From positions 1 through 63,398 of the IMG/VR virus record IMGVR_UViG_3300032271_000550: a DNA stretch of 63,398 bases; one strand, 5' to 3'. How positions within the stretch are numbered: the first letter of the stretch is position 1; each line of letters starts with the position of its first letter. A model generated the notes under the pieces. The model did no database searches. It had not been told where the DNA came from and saw only the letters and a list, made by a program, of their open reading frames with translations. Below, one piece after another: positions 26,778 through 34,053 of the stretch. Made by a program: the position numbers and the translations under genes. Source of the DNA: a virus.

Positions 26778-27356
26778 TTACTCTGCGTCTTCCTCGTCGT
26801 CAGAGAAATCAATGTCTTCATTGCCAGCAAACAGCTCCTCTAGGAAGTCAATTTCCTCAGACAGAAGTTCTTCAACCTCTTCAAGCTCTGCTTCAACAGT
26901 CTCGATTTCTGGGGTAACTTCAACGGCAGGGGCAACTGGCTCGTCAACTACTGGGACCTCTGGAGTACCAGTCTCAACAGGAACCTCTGGGGTGCCAGTC
27001 TCGACAGGTGCCTCAACTACAGGCTCAGCAACAGGTTCAGCAACTGGCTCAGCAACTGGCTCAACGACTGGTGCCTCTTCGACAACTGGAGCAGCCTCAA
27101 CTGGGGCTTCTGCAGGGGTCTCTTCGACTACTGGGGCTTCAACAGGGGCTTCAGCAGGGGTCTCTACTACTGGGGCAGCATCAGCAACAGGTGCCTCAAC
27201 TGGAGCAGCATCTACTGCTGGTGTTTCTACAGGAGCATCAACAACAGGGGCGTCAACAGGGGCAGCCTCAACTGGTGCCTCAACTGTTTCGTCTACTGTG
27301 GCGTCAACTACTGGCGCAACCTCTGGGGTTACGTCTGGAGTGATGTCATCGGACAT
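26778..27356 (-). CDS. acidic Pro/Val/Glu/Ala repeat protein, 192 aa
   Basis: Residues 5-150 are built from degenerate repeats of the type (A/V)P-V-E-(A/T)-P-V-V-(D/E). The C-terminal ~45 residues are strongly acidic (VEAELEEVEELLSEEIDFLE). No Cys and few aromatics. It may be an extended linker or structural protein, or a DNA-mimic-like acidic protein. It lies directly upstream of the endolysin (2-nt gap). Confidence 0.65.
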   Translation of the reverse strand: MSDDITPDVTPEVAPVVDATVDETVEAPVEAAPVDAPVVDAPVETPAVDAAPVEAPVADAAPVVETPAEAPVEAPVVEETPAEAPVEAAPVVEEAPVVEPVAEPVAEPVAEPVVEAPVETGTPEVPVETGTPEVPVVDEPVAPAVEVTPEIETVEAELEEVEELLSEEIDFLEELFAGNEDIDFSDDEEDAE

Positions 27357-27430
27357 GGTGTACCTTTCGCGAAAAGGGGGAGGGTGTACACTTCTATTGT
27401 CCGCTATTTAATTACTTTTTTCAGTAGTAA

Positions 27431-28825
27431 CTAGAACGTTGTGTTTGTGGGGGTTATTGAAGCAGTGTTATAGGTTCCATTAGTTATATTTCGAGTACCA
27501 CCAGCTGTATTAAATGTTTGAGATGTAGCGGCTCCCGTACTTTTTGTAACTCCAGCAGATACTGTTGATACAGCATTTGCCGTGTAGTTAAATGTTACGC
27601 CACTAACAACAATTCCAGAAGAAGGAACAGCACCACTTGTAGGAATTTTAATAATAAGTGGGTCTCTAGTAGTAAATTGATATGCGGCTAAAATGTAAAC
27701 ATAAGCAGTATTATTTCCAGAAATGGTAATGTTAGGTCTAGGAGTTCCATTAAGGTCGTTGTTTGATATAAAGTTTCCAGTAGCTGGAACAAAAGAGTTA
27801 TTCCAATTTTGTGTAGCAGTGCTGCCATTATCTGTGTATTTAGCTACTAATAAACCAGTTCCAGTTTTTCCAGAAATGTAAACGCTAGTTACAGTAGAAA
27901 CTGTTTCAGCATAAACTGATACGTTACTTGATGCTTCAGCAGAAGAAAAACCTGTAATTTTGTAGGACCAAACCACAGCACCATTATTATCTAGTTTGAT
28001 AATTAAAAAATCACCAGTTGGACTTCTACCTGCAACATAAGTATTATTGCTTAATGTAAAAGATGTAGAAGAATATAAAGAAACAGATAAAAGTGAATCC
28101 CAAATTATTGTTGGAAAAGAGGCGTTACTTATTTTAATTACTTCAGTATTTTCAGTTGCAAATGTTCCTTGAACAATAATTGGATTATAAGAAGAATCAT
28201 AAGTAACAGAACAAAAAGTTTTGTCAACACTCGTGGGGCCAAAACTATAAGTATTAACAAAATTTCCTGATGAGTCTGTTTTTCCTACAATTGTCCTATA
28301 AAAAGAACCTGTACCATCATCACCAATAATCCACATAACATTGTCAGGAGTTTGTAGCATACCCATTACGTCAGTATAAACATTTGCATTCCAGGCCCAG
28401 TTACCAGCACTTGGAGTAATAGTGGTTACGTCGGTTGCTGAAAATGATTGAGTTCTATGATTAATAGCACTATCAGAAACAAAAGCTATTAAATTTCCAT
28501 CACTTCTTTTTTGAAGTACTTGCCTAGTCTCAGCACTTCCAGCACCACTTCTAGCTACTACTGTAGGTGTACTAGTGTCAATTCCAGCAAGTTTAACAAT
28601 ATAAGAAGAACTACCTGTAATAGTAGTTTGACTCCCATACACATAAGCAGATGTACCAATTACTGTTAATTGACCTAAAACAGGAACAGCTGTACCAGTA
28701 ATTTGTGCAACAAATCCGCCAATAGTTGCTCCACCACCGCCACCACCTGCTGGGATATAAATTCGCCCAATGTTAATTGTAGGCTTAAAGTTAATCTGCG
28801 TAGTACTTTGTCTAATTTTAGACAT
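27431..28825 (-). CDS. beta-propeller-like tail fibre protein, 464 aa
   Basis: After an N-terminal glycine run (PAGGGGGGATIGG) the protein repeats a ~50-residue pattern, for example SSYIVKLAGIDTSTPTVVAR, TGDFLIIKLDNNGAVVWSYK and TGLLVAKYTDNGSTATQNW, like SBBP-type or other propeller blades. This suggests a receptor-binding or appendage protein. It is encoded apart from the tail cluster, next to the lysis genes. Confidence 0.6.
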   Translation of the reverse strand: MSKIRQSTTQINFKPTINIGRIYIPAGGGGGGATIGGFVAQITGTAVPVLGQLTVIGTSAYVYGSQTTITGSSSYIVKLAGIDTSTPTVVARSGAGSAETRQVLQKRSDGNLIAFVSDSAINHRTQSFSATDVTTITPSAGNWAWNANVYTDVMGMLQTPDNVMWIIGDDGTGSFYRTIVGKTDSSGNFVNTYSFGPTSVDKTFCSVTYDSSYNPIIVQGTFATENTEVIKISNASFPTIIWDSLLSVSLYSSTSFTLSNNTYVAGRSPTGDFLIIKLDNNGAVVWSYKITGFSSAEASSNVSVYAETVSTVTSVYISGKTGTGLLVAKYTDNGSTATQNWNNSFVPATGNFISNNDLNGTPRPNITISGNNTAYVYILAAYQFTTRDPLIIKIPTSGAVPSSGIVVSGVTFNYTANAVSTVSAGVTKSTGAATSQTFNTAGGTRNITNGTYNTASITPTNTTF

Positions 28826-28828
28826 AAG

Positions 28829-29110
28829 TTATCGAGCGATAGTTAGTGTTTGAATAACTGAAGAGGCAGCACTAGAAATACCGTAAATAGTTTCACCAGC
28901 TACTAGGTTATCTAGTGAAATAGAGGAACCAGCGGCAATCTTAATTCCATTAGAGGTGCTTACTGCTGAAGTTCCACCAATGTAAATAATGTCAGAAGCA
29001 GTGTTGTTCTGAATAATTACAGTAAAAATTGAATAAGGTGAAGCAAAGCTTGTTGTAAGAATCTGGGTAGCAGAGCTAGTTACTGTTACGTTTTGCTGTG
29101 ATAAAGCCAT
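28829..29110 (-). CDS. hypothetical beta-rich protein, 93 aa
   Basis: MALSQQNVTVTSSATQILTT... is Ser/Thr/Ile-rich with predicted strands, like capsid or fibre accessory proteins. It is separated by 3 nt from the propeller-like gene downstream and has SD AAGGAG at 29117-29122 on the complement. It may be a fibre-attached or decoration protein. Confidence 0.55.
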   Translation of the reverse strand: MALSQQNVTVTSSATQILTTSFASPYSIFTVIIQNNTASDIIYIGGTSAVSTSNGIKIAAGSSISLDNLVAGETIYGISSAASSVIQTLTIAR

Positions 29111-29143
29111 TAGAAACTCCTTAAGTTCAACTACTATTGTCTC

Positions 29144-29311
29144 TTATTCATCGTGGTTTCGCAGTGGGAACGTAATGACCCACAAAGCAATAGCACCTAC
29201 GATGCACCAGCCAACTACTTGCTTAGCTGAGCCTTCTAGCACAATCCAAGCAACAAACATACCTAGCAGCGTCCAAAGCTGGCTTAGCATATCTTTAATA
29301 AATTTTTTCAT
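29144..29311 (-). CDS. small two-helix membrane protein, 55 aa
   Basis: MKKFIKDMLSQLWTLLGMFV followed by a second hydrophobic segment (VVGWCIVGAIALWVITF) and a charged end. Two transmembrane segments, small size and the location in the lysis region fit a second holin or antiholin. The start overlaps the upstream stop (TAATG). Confidence 0.6.
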   Translation of the reverse strand: MKKFIKDMLSQLWTLLGMFVAWIVLEGSAKQVVGWCIVGAIALWVITFPLRNHDE

Positions 29312-30660
29312 TATTTCTCTTTTCTTCGGATAGATGAGGTGGATGAAGAACTTGTGGCTCCTGCAGCACCAGCAGCGCCAGTAACTGCATTAACAGCAGC
29401 TCCTGTAGCCACAACAGCGGCTACGACTTCTTTTTTAGCCTTGGCGCGGTGAGCGGGGCTCATGTCCGAACCTAGATTTCCAAGAGCATTAATAGCGTTA
29501 GTAACTCCAGTTGCTACAGCGCCAAGAACAGGCACAGCCGCTAACTGTGGGTCTACCTGAATGTCATCTGCTTTAGCAGCTACCATAAGGGCATCAAGGG
29601 CTTGTTGATATTGAGGTGAATCTTCTGCCGCATTTGCAAGCGTAGTGTTAGCAGCTTCAGTTAATTGAGTTACTTGGTCAGATGTTAGTTCTTGTGGAGA
29701 AACAGCAGTTAAATTTTCTATGGTTGTAGCGGCGGCTTGGACTTGCTCTGCAATTGTTGGCGGGATGGGCTGCGTTTGTATTGGGACTTGAGTAGGTTCC
29801 TTGCTAATCGGAGGTGCAGGTGTTGGGACTTTCGCAGGTGGAACGGGGTCAACTACTGGCTCCTTTACTGGTGGGGTAACTACAGGGGGAGTAACCACAG
29901 GCGGGTCTACCACAGGCGGAACAACTACGGGCGGGTCTACCACAGGTGGTTCAATAACAGGGGGGTCAACTACAGGAGGCTCGACAATAGGTGGGTCAAT
30001 TACAGGAGGAACCACTACAGGTGGCTCTACCACTGGAGGAACTATTACTGGCGCAAAGCCATCAGTGGTAAAAAATTCTGGGGGAACAGTACTCCAGGTA
30101 TTTCCGTTGTCTGTTGAGTAAGTAAGGGTTGCATTAGCACCTCCACCATATTCGTAATACCAAGCATCTAAAGCATAAGTGTGACCACCGACAATTTGTA
30201 TGTCAGGATAGATACCACCCCAACGACCTTTGTCATACCAGTCATTAGTAATTATTGGGGTTTCGTCTAGCGATAAATAAAAACCATCATCGGCAAGTGC
30301 CTCAAACGTATAAGTACCAGAGTCTGGAAACGTCACAAAACCTGTGTAGTGCACAAGGACAAAATTATCTTGACAACCTGCCACAATACCGCCGTTGTTG
30401 TCGTCATACATTTGGTCAATGTTATCGACGTGAGTCCAAGCTCCGTCACATAAGGTATAGGGGACTCTATCAGGTCTAATCGACGGGTCGTAAGTATAAA
30501 CAGTTAAGTTAAGTCCGCTGACAGAGTCAGCAGAAGCTGATGTTGTAAATAGTAGCGAAGATGAGGCTACGAATATTACTCCGATTGATGCTGCGATTTT
30601 ACGCAGATTTGGCAATCGTATCCTTTGCAAATTAAAGCGAACATTATTATTGTCGCTCAT
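29311..30660 (-). CDS. secreted PA14-domain protein with Pro-rich stalk, 449 aa
   Basis: A Sec-type signal peptide (basic region, hydrophobic core ASIGVIFVASSSLLFTT, likely cleavage after SASA at residue 44) precedes a PA14 domain at about 46-205 (VHYTGFVTFPDSGTYTFEAL, DDGFYLSLDETPIITNDWYD). Residues ~207-300 form a PPVV(E/D)PP repeat stalk. The C-terminal 150 residues are Ala-rich and helical, without a clear sorting signal. PA14 domains bind glycans. Export from the infected cell is inferred. Its promoter region abuts the tRNA at 30683, on the opposite strand. Confidence 0.75.
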   Translation of the reverse strand: MSDNNNVRFNLQRIRLPNLRKIAASIGVIFVASSSLLFTTSASADSVSGLNLTVYTYDPSIRPDRVPYTLCDGAWTHVDNIDQMYDDNNGGIVAGCQDNFVLVHYTGFVTFPDSGTYTFEALADDGFYLSLDETPIITNDWYDKGRWGGIYPDIQIVGGHTYALDAWYYEYGGGANATLTYSTDNGNTWSTVPPEFFTTDGFAPVIVPPVVEPPVVVPPVIDPPIVEPPVVDPPVIEPPVVDPPVVVPPVVDPPVVTPPVVTPPVKEPVVDPVPPAKVPTPAPPISKEPTQVPIQTQPIPPTIAEQVQAAATTIENLTAVSPQELTSDQVTQLTEAANTTLANAAEDSPQYQQALDALMVAAKADDIQVDPQLAAVPVLGAVATGVTNAINALGNLGSDMSPAHRAKAKKEVVAAVVATGAAVNAVTGAAGAAGATSSSSTSSIRRKEK

Positions 30661-30682
30661 ATGATAGAGTTTTACAGCATAA

Positions 30683-30755
30683 GCGCCTATAGCCCAATGG
30701 CAGAGGCAGATGACTTAAAATCGTCACAGTGTGGGTTCGAGTCCCACTAGGCGTA
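30683..30755 (+). tRNA. tRNA with UAA anticodon (tRNA-Leu by anticodon), class I shape
   Basis: The acceptor is GCGCCTA/TAGGCGT (first pair G-U), anticodon stem GATGA/TCGTC, loop CTTAAAA with anticodon TAA at 30716-30718, T-arm GTGGG-TTCGAGT-CCCAC, discriminator A. The variable loop is only 5 nt (ACAGT), whereas bacterial leucine tRNAs have a long variable arm. No CCA is encoded. Confidence 0.85.
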
Positions 30756-30845
30756 CTTTATGTGTTAAAGTTTTACCCATAACTGAATAGTGTCACTTTG
30801 ACAATAAACGACCGATTACTAACGCAAGGAAAGGTAGGTCGCTAA

Positions 30846-31394
30846 ATGAAGAAGTTCATTGCAACCGCAGCCCTGCTATTGACATTAGCAGGTTGCTCTG
30901 CTAGTTCAGCAGCTGCTGCAACAAACATGGAGAAAGTCTCCAAAGCCGTCGTATTTAAGGCGGGACAGGGATTGTGGAATCCCTTGAGTGTTAAAGGTCT
31001 CGTGGCTTTTACATACACTCAACGTGTAACATCCGTTACTAAAAAGCTAAAGACATACGTGGGTAAAACTTGGTACGTCTTTTCAGGCAACACCCCACAA
31101 GGGTGGGACTGCTCGGGCTTAGTTATGTGGTATTACGAGCAAGTAGGAATCACGCTGCACCACAGCGCCTATGCCGAAAAGTACAGTGGAAAACCCCACA
31201 AGTATTTTCAGGCAAAAGCAAAAGTTGGTGACATCATTGGTTTCCCAGGGCACGTAGGTATTTACATTGGCAACGGATATATGATTCACGCACCACATCC
31301 TGGAGTTCGCACCCAGCGAATCAAGGTTATGGATTGGGCCAAGCAAAATTGGACTACCGACGTAACGTACACTAGAATTGTTCAGACAAATTAG
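30846..31394 (+). CDS. NlpC/P60 cell-wall peptidase lipoprotein, 182 aa
   Basis: Signal peptide with lipobox LAGC (Cys17) predicts a membrane-anchored lipoprotein. The NlpC/P60 domain has catalytic Cys89 (GWDCSGLVMWYY), His136 (PGHVGIYIG) and His148 (GYMIHAP). The enzyme would cut peptide stems of peptidoglycan from outside the membrane. SD AAGGAAAGGTAGG lies upstream. Phage-encoded lipoproteins often act in superinfection exclusion, and wall hydrolases act in lysis; which applies here is unknown. Confidence 0.82.
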   Translation: MKKFIATAALLLTLAGCSASSAAAATNMEKVSKAVVFKAGQGLWNPLSVKGLVAFTYTQRVTSVTKKLKTYVGKTWYVFSGNTPQGWDCSGLVMWYYEQVGITLHHSAYAEKYSGKPHKYFQAKAKVGDIIGFPGHVGIYIGNGYMIHAPHPGVRTQRIKVMDWAKQNWTTDVTYTRIVQTN

Positions 31395-31395
31395 G

Positions 31396-31440
31396 TATAC
31401 TAATTAAACGACGCCCAGGGGTTAGAAATAGCTCCTGGGC
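31396..31440 (+). promoter_or_regulatory. TATACT -10-like element followed by a GC-rich hairpin
   Basis: TATACT (31396-31401) just after the lipoprotein stop is followed by GCCCAGG (31413-31419) pairing with CCTGGGC (31434-31440). No T-run follows. The hairpin lies immediately upstream of tRNA-Thr and may be the 5' leader removed during tRNA maturation. Confidence 0.45.
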
Positions 31441-31444
31441 ATTC

Positions 31445-31517
31445 GCCTCAATAGCTCATCTGGTAGAGCATCTCACTTGTAATGAGAAGGTGACGGGTTC
31501 AAGTCCTGTTTGAGGCT
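31445..31517 (+). tRNA. tRNA-Thr (TGT)
   Basis: Acceptor GCCTCAA/TTGAGGC, D-arm GCTC-ATCTGGTA-GAGC, anticodon stem TCTCA/TGAGA with loop CTTGTAA (anticodon TGT), T-arm ACGGG-TTCAAGT-CCTGT. No CCA is encoded. Its 3' end is one base from the ATG of the thioredoxin gene. Confidence 0.93.
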
Positions 31518-31518
31518 C

Positions 31519-31821
31519 ATGAAAGATATAAACAACTGGCAAGAGGATGTCCTTGCCCAGCCACTGGTACTGGTGGATTTTTGGGCATCCTGGTGCGCCC
31601 CGTGCAAGAAAATGATTCCTGTCTTTGAACGACTCGAACAGGAATACCCGCAACTTCAGGTTGTAAAGGTAGATGCAGACGCTAGACCAGATTTGGTAGA
31701 AGAGTTTGAGATTAATAGCATTCCTACCATGATGCTTTACAAGAATGGTGAGCATGTCTGGACTTTTACAGGCGCTAAGCCAGACCCGTTTTTTAAAGAA
31801 AAATTAACCCCATATCTTTAA
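31519..31821 (+). CDS. thioredoxin, 100 aa
   Basis: VDFWASWCAPCKKMIPVFERL carries the redox active site as WCAPC (canonical WCGPC), and INSIPTMMLYKNGEHVWTFTGA has the cis-proline and glycine typical of thioredoxins. The start at 31519 is preferred over a TTG at 31510 that lies inside the tRNA. It would reduce the C-terminal cysteines of the B12-dependent ribonucleotide reductase at 50878. The only SD-like bases (TGAGG, 31511-31515) lie in the tRNA acceptor arm. Confidence 0.92.
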   Translation: MKDINNWQEDVLAQPLVLVDFWASWCAPCKKMIPVFERLEQEYPQLQVVKVDADARPDLVEEFEINSIPTMMLYKNGEHVWTFTGAKPDPFFKEKLTPYL

Positions 31822-31826
31822 ACTTT

Positions 31827-31860
31827 TGCTATACTAAATAAAGACACGCCAATCGGGTGT
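31827..31860 (+). promoter_or_regulatory. extended -10 promoter with hairpin at the transcript start
   Basis: TGCTATACT (31827-31835) is an extended -10 element. AGACAC (31841-31846 region) pairs with GTGTCT (31856-31861 region) at the expected 5' end. It would drive the Hsp20 gene with a leader of about 130 nt. Confidence 0.55.
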
Positions 31861-31953
31861 CTATAAAACCCTTACTGTGCTACGGGCAGTAAAAAACCAC
31901 ACGAGTGGGTCTAGGACAGATTCCTAAAAATGCTCGTGAGGTGCCCCAACACA

Positions 31954-31974
31954 GTTGTCGTCTAAGGAGACAAC
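31954..31974 (+). promoter_or_regulatory. hairpin exposing/occluding the Hsp20 ribosome binding site
   Basis: GTTG (31954-31957) and TCT (31961-31963) can pair with CAAC (31971-31974) and AGA (31968-31970) with a 3-nt bulge, placing AAGG of the SD in the loop and GAG in the stem, directly before the ATG at 31975. A heat-labile structure here would resemble an RNA thermometer. Confidence 0.4.
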
Positions 31975-32490
31975 ATGAATTACAACAATAACTGGGATAA
32001 GCCATATCCAAACCCTTATGAGGGCAACGACCCTCACGGCATTTGGAACAAAAAACTCCCACCAATCCCTAAGCCAGTAACAATTACTGACTTGTTCCCA
32101 CGCATCGACCGTTGGGGCATTGGCTATATGCCACTTCTTGAAGACCTTATGCAAATTGCTAAGGAAAAGCCTTCGTATCCCCCCTATGACATTATCGACC
32201 ACAAGGATGAGACTACATCCATCTCGATTGCTGTCGCTGGGTTTGCCAAAAAGGAAATTGACGTAACCGTTCACGAAGGTACGCTCAAGATTGAGGGCAA
32301 GAAGGCGGAAAAAAAGGAAGACGGAGAAGTCGTTTATCAGGGTATTGCTGCTCGCGATTTCACATTAACTTTTGCGTTAGCTGAGTACTACGAGGTTAAG
32401 AGTGCCACTCTTGCAGATGGCATGCTTACCGTGGTGCTGTTTAAAAATGTGCCTGATGAAAAGAAACCAAAGGTAATTGACATCAAGTAG
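31975..32490 (+). CDS. Hsp20/alpha-crystallin small heat shock protein, 171 aa
   Basis: A variable N-terminus (~60 residues, Asn/Pro-rich) precedes the alpha-crystallin domain (ISIAVAGFAKKEIDVTVHEG, LKIEGKKAEKKEDGEVVYQG, IAARDFTLTFALAEYYEVKS, ATLADGMLTVVLFKNVPDEK). The C-terminal IxI-like motif is VIDI. It is a chaperone that holds unfolded proteins, seen in several aquatic phages. SD AAGGAG at 31964-31969. Confidence 0.9.
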   Translation: MNYNNNWDKPYPNPYEGNDPHGIWNKKLPPIPKPVTITDLFPRIDRWGIGYMPLLEDLMQIAKEKPSYPPYDIIDHKDETTSISIAVAGFAKKEIDVTVHEGTLKIEGKKAEKKEDGEVVYQGIAARDFTLTFALAEYYEVKSATLADGMLTVVLFKNVPDEKKPKVIDIK

Positions 32491-32512
32491 TATTTCTGAT
32501 ACTATTTAAAAG

Positions 32513-32549
32513 AAGCCCGAGATGCACAGATGATGTGTCTCGGGTTTTT
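32513..32549 (+). terminator. rho-independent terminator after Hsp20
   Basis: CCCGAGA (32516-32522) and CACA (32525-32528) pair with TGTG (32534-32537) and TCTCGGG (32538-32544), followed by TTTTT. A GATACT -10-like hexamer (32498-32503) lies just upstream, so a very short terminated transcript is also possible. Confidence 0.85.
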
Positions 32550-32552
32550 CTT

Positions 32553-32561
32553 TGCTACAAT
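32553..32561 (+). promoter_or_regulatory. extended -10 promoter for a probably leaderless gene
   Basis: TGCTACAAT (32553-32561): TG extension plus TACAAT. The expected transcription start, about 7 nt downstream, coincides with the ATG at 32568, and no SD is present between them. Confidence 0.65.
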
Positions 32562-32567
32562 GTATAT

Positions 32568-32732
32568 ATGCCTAACGCACCTAAGACACCAACTCGCACA
32601 ATCCGAGTACCCGACGACCTTTGGCTTGCCGCACAAAAGAAAGCTGCGGAAAATAAAATCACCGTCACTTCAGTACTTATCGCCGCTTTAGCATTTTTTG
32701 TAGATTCGGAACTTGACAAACCTACCGACTAG
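32568..32732 (+). CDS. ribbon-helix-helix-like DNA-binding miniprotein, 54 aa
   Basis: MPNAPKTPTRTIRVPDDLWL followed by AAQKKAAENKITVTSVLIAA: one basic strand (TRTIRV) and two helices in the pattern of ribbon-helix-helix regulators. I start it at 32568 because the longer frame from 32535 runs through the preceding terminator. Probably a transcriptional regulator. Confidence 0.7.
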   Translation: MPNAPKTPTRTIRVPDDLWLAAQKKAAENKITVTSVLIAALAFFVDSELDKPTD

Positions 32733-32794
32733 GGTTTAGATTTGTACTGCTAAGACATAGCATCCCCCACGGGGGTTAGACTACGAAGGTACAT

Positions 32795-33232
32795 ATGCCA
32801 GTTCAAAATGACGGAATTCCAGCAGAAAACTTGGAACCAATCCGTAAAGAAGTTCAACAGTACGTCTTTCTAAAAGACGAAGTCTCTAACCTTGAGACCC
32901 GCGTTAATGAAATCAAAAAGCGCATTATCAGTTCAGTAGAACAGCTTGGTACCCCAAACGACAAGGGCAGCCTTGTCTTGTCAATTGAGGATGAGAAGTC
33001 TGGTACTGCTAACGTGGTTAAGCAGCGTCGTGTATCAAAGCAGTTTGACGAGGACACCGCCAACAAGATTCTGGCTGACAAGGGCCTATTTGAGTCTTGC
33101 ACCGAAACCATCACCGTACTTGACCAAGACGCTGTCATGGCTGCATACTACAATGGTCTTCTAACTGACGAAGACATCGAAGCAATGTTCCCAGAGAAAG
33201 TTAGCTGGGCACTAATTTTGGAGAAAAAGTAA
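32795..33232 (+). CDS. hypothetical coiled-coil protein, 145 aa
   Basis: The N-terminal half is a likely coiled coil (IRKEVQQYVFLKDEVSNLET, RVNEIKKRIISSVEQLG); the C-terminal half is globular (FDEDTANKILADKGLFESCT). A CCCC/GGGG mini-inverted repeat (32764-32776) lies upstream. It resembles early-region phage proteins of unknown role. The stop overlaps the next start by TAATG. Confidence 0.6.
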   Translation: MPVQNDGIPAENLEPIRKEVQQYVFLKDEVSNLETRVNEIKKRIISSVEQLGTPNDKGSLVLSIEDEKSGTANVVKQRRVSKQFDEDTANKILADKGLFESCTETITVLDQDAVMAAYYNGLLTDEDIEAMFPEKVSWALILEKK

Positions 33233-33420
33233 TGGCTAAAATGGCAGACCTTAACGCTGAGGGTGTTAATGATTTGGTTTCTTACAGCATTGGTATCCAG
33301 CACGGTATCGACATGGCTGTAAAAATTATCAAGGACGAGCTTGCTGACTCTGAGGCACCCATGCAGGGAACCAAAGGTGGTTGGCGTGAATACTTTGTCA
33401 GACTCATTAAGGGTGCCTAA
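33232..33420 (+). CDS. hypothetical protein, 62 aa
   Basis: MAKMADLNAEGVNDLVSYSI then GIQHGIDMAVKIIKDELADS; probably helical. Coupled to both neighbours by stop/start overlaps. It shows weak similarity in style to the following 51-aa gene (both contain 'G...DMAVKII/DGKAEAIQQVL'-type helices). Confidence 0.55.
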   Translation: MAKMADLNAEGVNDLVSYSIGIQHGIDMAVKIIKDELADSEAPMQGTKGGWREYFVRLIKGA

Positions 33421-33575
33421 TGAGTATCATTGCTTATGATGCAGGAGTAGCTGATGGTAAAGCTGAGGCTATTCAGCAAGTTTTAGACTTGCTTGAAGAA
33501 ATGTTTAAAAACCCACCGATGCGCGGCGACGTTGCGCTTAGTGACCTTCGTAGACTTATTAAGGCAATTAACTAA
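33420..33575 (+). CDS. hypothetical small helical protein, 51 aa
   Basis: MSIIAYDAGVADGKAEAIQQ followed by VLDLLEEMFKNPPM and a second helix. TAATG coupling to the upstream gene and 0-nt spacing to the downstream regulator support a real gene. Function unknown. Confidence 0.55.
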   Translation: MSIIAYDAGVADGKAEAIQQVLDLLEEMFKNPPMRGDVALSDLRRLIKAIN

Positions 33576-34046
33576 ATGAGCGATAACGACTTTATTGATG
33601 ACATGTTTGGCGAACTTGACGTTTACTATCCAGGGAGTAAACGTAAGCGTCGCGAGCCTGTGCCTAAAGTCGAAGTTGACACCAGTTGGCAAAAAGATGC
33701 TTTTAAAAAAACTTTGCCAAATGGTAAAGAACTTGAGTTTTATACGCTAGGCTCTTTAGCTAAGGCGTTAAATCGTCCAACCGCTACTTTACGTCAGTGG
33801 ATGGATAGAGATAAACTTCCTTCTTCCCCTTACAAATTGCCTGATAAACCCGGCAAACATGGTAAAATGGTAGGAGGACGTCGGCTTTACAGCAAAGCGA
33901 TGGTAGAAATTACTGTCGAATTGTTTGCAAAAGCTGGACTTTTAGGTTCAGACCGTATAGACTGGACCGTACACCAGAGTCTTAGTGATAAGATATCTGA
34001 GGCGTGGGAAACAATCCGCGCAGAAGAAAATAAAACAATTAACTAA
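33576..34046 (+). CDS. MerR-like helix-turn-helix protein, 156 aa
   Basis: Residues ~50-115 (YTLGSLAKALNRPTATLRQW, MDRDKLPSSPYKLP, GGRRLYSKAMVEITVELFAK) form a MerR/excisionase-type winged HTH. The N-terminus is acidic then basic (KRKRREPVPK). It may regulate the downstream ssDNA-binding-like and polymerase genes. Confidence 0.7.
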   Translation: MSDNDFIDDMFGELDVYYPGSKRKRREPVPKVEVDTSWQKDAFKKTLPNGKELEFYTLGSLAKALNRPTATLRQWMDRDKLPSSPYKLPDKPGKHGKMVGGRRLYSKAMVEITVELFAKAGLLGSDRIDWTVHQSLSDKISEAWETIRAEENKTIN

Positions 34047-34053
34047 GGAAAAC

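Noticed and set aside
26800-27310. CRISPR-like spaced repeats
   Set aside because: The repeats are degenerate codons of a PVEAP-type coding repeat, with no constant repeat length or unique spacers.
26728-27411. Plus-strand 227-aa Ser/Thr/Gly-rich frame
   Set aside because: It is the opposite-strand shadow of the Pro/Val/Glu repeat protein at 26778-27356 (minus), which has coupling to its neighbours; the shadow has none.
29737-30121. Two plus-strand frames rich in Gly/Thr or Trp/Arg/Tyr
   Set aside because: Both are antisense shadows of the Pro-rich stalk of the PA14 protein.
31510-31518. Thioredoxin start at the TTG 31510
   Set aside because: This codon lies inside the tRNA-Thr acceptor arm; the ATG at 31519 gives a standard thioredoxin N-terminus.
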